Shown here in pieces: positions 7,095 through 10,687 of a DNA stretch of 10,687 nucleotides. Source of the DNA: Xanthobacteraceae bacterium (GTDB lineage: Bacteria; Pseudomonadota; Alphaproteobacteria; Rhizobiales; Xanthobacteraceae). The position numbers and the translations under genes were made by a program. Position 1 is the first letter of the stretch; every line of letters starts with the position of its first letter. The notes below the pieces were generated by a model. That model was given only the letters and a program-made list of their open reading frames with translations, did no database searches and had not been told where the DNA came from. The stretch covers positions 1-10,687 of the forward strand of contig JASHVC010000625.1 in the NCBI GenBank assembly GCA_030039655.1, read 5' to 3'.

Positions 7095-8123
7095 GTGAAC
7101 CGATTTGCAATAACCAACGCCAAGACAGTCGTGGAAGCAGCAGCCGCAGCGTCGGCGACAGTGGCGCACGCGATGACGACGGCAACGGATGGCGTGGGGC
7201 GCAGCGATTTGTCCGTTGTCAAAGCCGGCGGCATCGATCTCCTCGACCTTCTCAAAGATGGTCTCTTGGCTCCCCAGCGAGTCGTAAACCTGAACGATGT
7301 ACCCGGGCTCCGCGAAATCGTCGAGGAGGAAGACGGCGGCGTGCGGGTCGGGTCGATGGCAACGCTGGCCGCACTCGCGGAGCACCCCATCGTGCGCGAA
7401 CGCTATCCGGCCCTCGCCGGGGCGGTGACTGGGTCGGCCAGTCCGCAAATCCGCAATGTCGCATCACTCGGCGGTAACCTGCTGCAACGGCCGCGCTGCT
7501 GGTATTTCCGCTCGCACGCCTTTCATTGCCTGCGCAAAGGTGGCGGCCATTGTTTTGCGATCACCGGCGAAAACCAGTACCACGCAATTTTCAACAATAT
7601 GCCATGCGCGATCGTTCACCCTTCCACGGCGGCCACAGTCCTAGTGGCATTGGGCGCGACCGTGGAGCTTACCAACGCCGCTGACGATAAACGCCAATTG
7701 TTGCTGGAAGATTTTTTCATTCCGGTCGAGCGCGACCTGCAGCGCGAAAACGACCTGAAGCCGCAAGAGATCTTAACGGCAATCTGCCTACCAAAAATAT
7801 CCGCGAGCCTGCGCATGGCCCATATCAAGCAAGGTGAAAAGGATTCATTCGACTGGCCGCTCGCCGACGTGGCGGCCGTACTTGACTTCAGCTCCGACGG
7901 CACGTGCACACGAGCGGACGTCATTCTAGGCGCAGCAGCGCCGGTCCCACTTCGCGCGAAGTCGGCCGAGGCTGCACTCATCGGCAAACGCGTAGATGAA
8001 AATGCTGCGGCGGTCGCCGGACACGCCGCGCTCGACGGCGCCACTCCTCTGAGCAAGAACGCCTATAAGTTACCCTTATTTGAGACGCTCGTTCGGCGCG
8101 CGATCCTTAAGGCTGTCGCTTAA
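7095..8123 (+). CDS. paoB: Aldehyde oxidoreductase FAD-binding (medium) subunit with extra Fe-S cluster motif (PaoB/YagS-like)
   Basis: Passes electrons between the Fe-S subunit and an acceptor through FAD; 342 residues. The GTG start at 7095 follows GAGGAG (7081-7086) by 8 bases and is 4 bases after the previous stop. FAD-binding motifs of the family are visible: AGGIDLL at 44-50 and QIRNVASLGGN at 118-128. Just after comes a cysteine-rich insert with C135, C145, C153 and C171 (C-x9-C-x7-C-x17-C). This is the region where E. coli PaoB and 4-hydroxybenzoyl-CoA reductase beta carry an additional [4Fe-4S] cluster, so one is likely here. The C-terminal CO-dehydrogenase-flavoprotein-like domain follows (about 235-340). 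Last gene of the operon: the E. coli order is small-FAD-large, whereas here it is small-large-FAD, and no PaoD-type cofactor-insertion gene follows. Confidence 0.92.
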   Translation: MNRFAITNAKTVVEAAAAASATVAHAMTTATDGVGRSDLSVVKAGGIDLLDLLKDGLLAPQRVVNLNDVPGLREIVEEEDGGVRVGSMATLAALAEHPIVRERYPALAGAVTGSASPQIRNVASLGGNLLQRPRCWYFRSHAFHCLRKGGGHCFAITGENQYHAIFNNMPCAIVHPSTAATVLVALGATVELTNAADDKRQLLLEDFFIPVERDLQRENDLKPQEILTAICLPKISASLRMAHIKQGEKDSFDWPLADVAAVLDFSSDGTCTRADVILGAAAPVPLRAKSAEAALIGKRVDENAAAVAGHAALDGATPLSKNAYKLPLFETLVRRAILKAVA

Positions 8124-8200
8124 CGGGTATCTGGTTTTGGACGAATTGATATTCTGGTAAGCCTCAGTCCAACCAAACTGAGCAACCTTGCGTCGGCAAT

Positions 8201-8419
8201 TCAACGATAGGCTCCCCGGGCGACCCATTCGTCTGCGACCTTGACGTAGGACCGCTTCACTGCGGCCCAAGCTATGCGATGCGCGGCTTCTTCCTGCCGT
8301 CCCTCACCAGCGTGCGCGGCATATGCGTGATTGAAAGCTTCGCGGTATATATCTTGCGCATGTTCGGGTAAATGATTCCTGACCGAAGACGGCAATTCAA
8401 AATTCGTTCGATACGGCAT
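8201..8419 (-). CDS. chaB: ChaB family protein
   Basis: Small soluble protein of 72 residues, a usual ChaB length. The family pattern is clear: MPYRTNFELPSSVRNHLPEH at the start, an AQDIYREAFNHAY helix, and HRIAWAAVKRSYVK near the end. ChaB is named as a putative regulator of the ChaA cation antiporter in E. coli, but its biochemical role is not established, and no chaA is seen here. The initiation region is weak (GGGGT about 7 bases before the ATG). It follows the host-attachment-family gene by 33 bases on the same strand, so the two are probably co-transcribed. It is the last gene of the leftward group and converges on the oxidoreductase operon across a 77-base spacer. Confidence 0.88.
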   Translation of the reverse strand: MPYRTNFELPSSVRNHLPEHAQDIYREAFNHAYAAHAGEGRQEEAAHRIAWAAVKRSYVKVADEWVARGAYR

Positions 8420-8452
8420 GATCTACCCCGCATCCCGCTTGACGGCGGCTCT

Positions 8453-8893
8453 TCAGCCTAAAAGATGCTGCTCGATGTCGGCCACAGGATGTCTGGTGAG
8501 ATCCTTTTCAACTTCCGCGATGATTCGCTTCTTGACATCGGCGTGAAAAGCTTTCCGCAGATCTGAAAGAGTGCGCGCTGGGGCGACAACGATGATTGCC
8601 TCGACTTTTTTCGCACGAACAAGGCTTTCGATGGCAGACGCCACACGTCGAGCAAAGCGATGTTTTTCAAGTTCGTGCCAATCCGTTGGCTCCATGCTGG
8701 CGCGGCGGTTCGTGTGGGCACGTTTAAAGGTGCGTCCGGGCCGGTCCGCGCCCTGTTCATGAGTTGCTGGGTTGTCATCGGTTAACACCACCTCGGCAGC
8801 TAGATTCGGAGCCTGGGCGTCGCCAATGTTGCGCAAAAACAGCGCTTTCCTACCGTCTCCGACAAAAACCAGGGCATCACGAGGAATGTTCAT
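8453..8893 (-). CDS. Host attachment protein family (Host_attach domain)
   Basis: Soluble protein of 146 residues from the chosen ATG. Recognised from the family pattern: an opening ALVFVGDGRKALFLRNIGD (9-10 residues in), then ATHEQGADRPGRTF, then TDWHELEKHRFA, then IIVVAPARTLSDLRKAFH, and DLTRHPVADIEQHL at the C-terminus. The family is common in alphaproteobacteria. The name comes from a reported role in attachment, but the fold is of the eRF1/Pelota-like type, so the true function is unclear. The ATG at 8891-8893 is preferred because GGAG lies 6 bases upstream. The frame extends 11 codons further to a TTG at 8926 without such support. It sits 69 bases after the nitroreductase and 33 bases before chaB. 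Confidence 0.82.
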   Translation of the reverse strand: MNIPRDALVFVGDGRKALFLRNIGDAQAPNLAAEVVLTDDNPATHEQGADRPGRTFKRAHTNRRASMEPTDWHELEKHRFARRVASAIESLVRAKKVEAIIVVAPARTLSDLRKAFHADVKKRIIAEVEKDLTRHPVADIEQHLLG

Positions 8894-8962
8894 GCTGCAC
8901 TCCACGGTCGTGTCTAACGTAGTCAATCATGACCTCGAGGGATTGAATCGCGGGCTCACGGG

Positions 8963-9526
8963 TCATGGATTGATCCAGTGGATTTCAGGCTGTTTGCGCG
9001 GGACAGCTGCAGGACTTGACTTCGGATGCCCGACAATGATCGGCGCCACGGGCTTATAGGCTAGCGGCAGATTGAGGGCCGCCTTTCCTTCGGGGGTGCC
9101 AAGCCATCCTTGGGCAAAGCCTATCCAGCAAGTCCCTAAACCGGCGGCAGCCGCTAAAAGCATAAGGTTTTCCGCAGCAAGTGCGCAGTCCTCGACCGCC
9201 CAGGGAATTTCCGCTGCACTACAGATCACAACGAGCGCCGGCGCGTGATAGGAGATGTCAAAGCTTGGATCGTTCAGGATCTGCTCGAAGTGATGGGAAA
9301 CCAGGCCGATCGGTGAGCTTTTCAGCATATAGGCCTTGGCTTCACGCGAAACCTTGCCAAGCACTGCCTTGTTGCGGACGACGCAAAATGTCCACGGCTG
9401 CTGATTGACCGCACTTGGGGCCTGCACGACGGCATCAATCAGCTCGCGAAGTGTTTTCTCATCGACCGGCTCGGCTGTGAACTCCCGTGTTGCGCGGCGC
9501 GAATAGATCGCTTCTTTTAATTCCAT
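8963..9526 (-). CDS. Nitroreductase family FMN-dependent oxidoreductase
   Basis: NAD(P)H-dependent flavoenzyme of 187 residues, a normal length for short nitroreductases, which usually act as cytoplasmic homodimers. Seen: RRATREF at 10-16 (arginines that bind the FMN phosphate in the family), QAPSAVNQQPW at about 35-45, the LAAENLMLLAAAAGLGTCWIG helix and turn, and PIIVGHPK near the C-terminus. The start is well supported by GGGGAGG about 5 bases before the ATG. The natural substrate (nitroaromatic, quinone or other) cannot be told from sequence. It follows the hydroxyacid oxidase on the same strand across an 82-base gap that holds a strong hairpin, so it may be transcribed separately or in reduced amounts from upstream. 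Confidence 0.92.
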   Translation of the reverse strand: MELKEAIYSRRATREFTAEPVDEKTLRELIDAVVQAPSAVNQQPWTFCVVRNKAVLGKVSREAKAYMLKSSPIGLVSHHFEQILNDPSFDISYHAPALVVICSAAEIPWAVEDCALAAENLMLLAAAAGLGTCWIGFAQGWLGTPEGKAALNLPLAYKPVAPIIVGHPKSSPAAVPRKQPEIHWINP

Positions 9527-9573
9527 TCTCGCCTCCCCGATTCGTTGCGTCTCTTTTAAATTGCCTTAGGAGC

Positions 9574-9603
9574 TACGTGGGAGCGGGCTGCCGCTCCCAC
9601 GTA
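9574..9603. terminator. Perfect 13-bp hairpin after the hydroxyacid oxidase gene
   Basis: TACGTGGGAGCGG (9574-9586), loop GCTG (9587-9590), then the exact reverse complement (9591-9603). It begins 5 bases after the stop codon of the leftward oxidase gene. The stem is long and GC-rich, as in an intrinsic terminator, but no T-run follows on either strand. It could instead be a 3'-end stabiliser or a partial terminator before the nitroreductase gene. Confidence 0.45.
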
Positions 9604-9608
9604 AAGGC

Positions 9609-10687
9609 TTATGAGGACACGCCGACGGCGAGGGAGGCCTCGGCGCGTTCGACGAAGTCGCGGCTGATGCTCTTAATGTTGGGCGTACCGGCCAGCCGCA
9701 TTACCATATTCAGTTCGTTTTTCAGATGAGTATGCACGACTTCCACGCCCTGAGCACCGCCAAGCGCCGAGCCGTAGAGCGTAGGACGGCCGATCGCGAC
9801 CGAACTCGCACCCAATGCTAGGGCGCGGAACACATCCTGGCCACGGAAGATGCCTCCGTCGATAATGATTGGAACGCGACCTTTCACAGCTGCAGCGACA
9901 CCGGGCAGCGTCGTCATCGGCGCCGGCGAATTGTCCAGCTGCCGGCCCCCGTGGTTTGACAGCCAGACCGCCGAAACCCCATGCTGGAGTGCCTGCTGCG
10001 CCTGTCTCGGCGACATTATGCTCTTGATGATGACCGGCAGACTCGATTCCTGCCGGGCAAAATCGACATCGCTCCAGGACATGTCTCCCTTCATATCCAT
10101 GGCGTTTCCGGTGCTGCCGGCCGTCTTAGGAACATTGCCCATACTTAAGTTCGGCAACGCTGCACCTTGTAGCCGCATCGAACGCTCGCGGTTACTTGTC
10201 ACGTCAACGTCAGCAGTGACGATGATCGCCTTGTAGCCCGCGGCTTTGGCGCGTTGCAGCAGTTCGCGGGCAAATCCACGGTCACGTGGAATGTAAAGCT
10301 GGAACCACTTTGGGCCGTCGCTTACGGCAGCCAGCGTTTCCAGGCTTTGCTGCGATACAGAGCTCACGCAATACAGGGTGCCGGCCGCAGCCGCACCCTT
10401 GACATTCGGAATGTCACCCTGCGCATGCACCGACCCTTGGTTGCCCATGGGCGCAGTAATGACCGGATAGGAAATCTTGCTCCCGAGAATCGTCGTCGTT
10501 GTATCGGCGCTGCCTGTGCCGTTCATGAAATCGCCGTTGATAACCCAGCGATCAAACGCGGCCATGTTCTCGCGCATCGTCCATTCGTCACCGGCACCGC
10601 CGGAGACGTAGGCAAAGCCGAATGGCGCCATAACCTTTTGTGCTTGGGCCTCGAGATCGCGCAGCGTAACAATACTGATACGCTTCT
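9609..10687 (-). CDS. FMN-dependent alpha-hydroxyacid oxidase, L-lactate oxidase/monooxygenase-like; 5' end outside window
   Basis: TIM-barrel flavoenzyme that oxidises 2-hydroxy acids to 2-keto acids. The frame is open to the window edge, 18 residues upstream of the first visible ATG (10631): VTLRDLEAQAQKV is the family's N-terminal helix, so that ATG is internal and the true start lies to the right. Numbered from that internal Met, the active-site set matches Aerococcus lactate oxidase by motif and spacing: Y8 (Y40), Y113 (Y146), D141 (D174), R148 (R181), K203 (K241), H227 and R230 in SNHGGR (H265, R268). FMN-phosphate motifs DGGIFRG and GRPTLYG are present. G63 sits where lactate oxidase has A95; glycine there is known from lactate monooxygenase and mandelate dehydrogenase, so the substrate may not be lactate. 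The visible part is 358 residues, nearly full length. Confidence 0.93.
   Translation of the reverse strand, partial: KRISIVTLRDLEAQAQKVMAPFGFAYVSGGAGDEWTMRENMAAFDRWVINGDFMNGTGSADTTTTILGSKISYPVITAPMGNQGSVHAQGDIPNVKGAAAAGTLYCVSSVSQQSLETLAAVSDGPKWFQLYIPRDRGFARELLQRAKAAGYKAIIVTADVDVTSNRERSMRLQGAALPNLSMGNVPKTAGSTGNAMDMKGDMSWSDVDFARQESSLPVIIKSIMSPRQAQQALQHGVSAVWLSNHGGRQLDNSPAPMTTLPGVAAAVKGRVPIIIDGGIFRGQDVFRALALGASSVAIGRPTLYGSALGGAQGVEVVHTHLKNELNMVMRLAGTPNIKSISRDFVERAEASLAVGVSS

Noticed and set aside
6638..7448. Minus-strand frames of 250 and 137 codons opposite the junction of the Mo and FAD subunits
   Set aside because: They span the junction of two well-supported plus-strand genes and show no family motifs.
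8163..8182. Small inverted repeat CTCAGT...ACTGAG in the convergent spacer
   Set aside because: Only a 6-bp stem with an 8-base loop and no T-run; too weak to call a terminator. The rest of 8124-8200 holds nothing I can identify.
8894..8926. Upstream extension of the host-attachment-family gene to a TTG at 8926
   Set aside because: GGAG 6 bases before the ATG at 8893 supports the shorter form, and family members begin near that residue.
10629..10631. The ATG at 10631 as the start of the hydroxyacid oxidase
   Set aside because: The frame continues upstream with the conserved family N-terminus (DLEAQAQKV), so this is an internal methionine and the gene is cut by the window edge.

Overview
The window is dense, GC-rich proteobacterial DNA with short spacers, GTG starts and ATGA-coupled genes. 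The host attachment protein, ChaB, a periplasmic molybdenum aldehyde oxidoreductase and FNR/FixK-like boxes fit an alphaproteobacterium, most likely Hyphomicrobiales (Bradyrhizobium/Rhodopseudomonas-like). That placement is inference from gene content, not a phylogenetic result.

Layout. (1) 1-3936, minus strand: a four-gene export operon read in the order HlyD-type membrane fusion protein, ABC ATPase 1, ABC ATPase 2, ABC-2 permease. The permease runs off the left edge. Each pair of genes overlaps by exactly 4 bases (ATGA). It resembles the E. coli YbhGFSR and YhiI-RbbA-YhhJ systems, but the ATPase that is a tandem fusion in those systems is two proteins here. (2) 3937-4151: a 215-base divergent control region with two FNR/FixK-like palindromes. 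(3) 4152-8123, plus strand: a three-subunit xanthine-oxidase-family enzyme of the PaoABC (YagTSR) type. It has a Tat-exported 2x[2Fe-2S] subunit, a molybdenum cofactor subunit and an FAD subunit with an extra four-cysteine cluster. The order is small-large-medium, unlike E. coli. (4) 8201-10687, minus strand: an FMN-dependent alpha-hydroxyacid oxidase (cut at the right edge), a 13-bp hairpin, a nitroreductase, a host-attachment-family protein and ChaB. This set converges on the oxidoreductase operon.

How they may work together. The molybdoenzyme would oxidise aldehydes in the periplasm. The divergently transcribed exporter shares its control region and may remove related toxic compounds. The flavoenzymes on the right (hydroxyacid oxidase, nitroreductase) also suit a redox or carbonyl-stress neighbourhood. 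Co-function is inference; shared control is only suggested by the two boxes.

I found no RNA genes, insertion sequences, CRISPR arrays, attachment sites or origins. No wholly new system is evident. The most interesting points are the paired FNR-like boxes, the ATPase pair whose unusual residues all map to one composite ATP site, the Tat-start reassignment, and a glycine at a mechanism-determining position of the lactate-oxidase-like enzyme.
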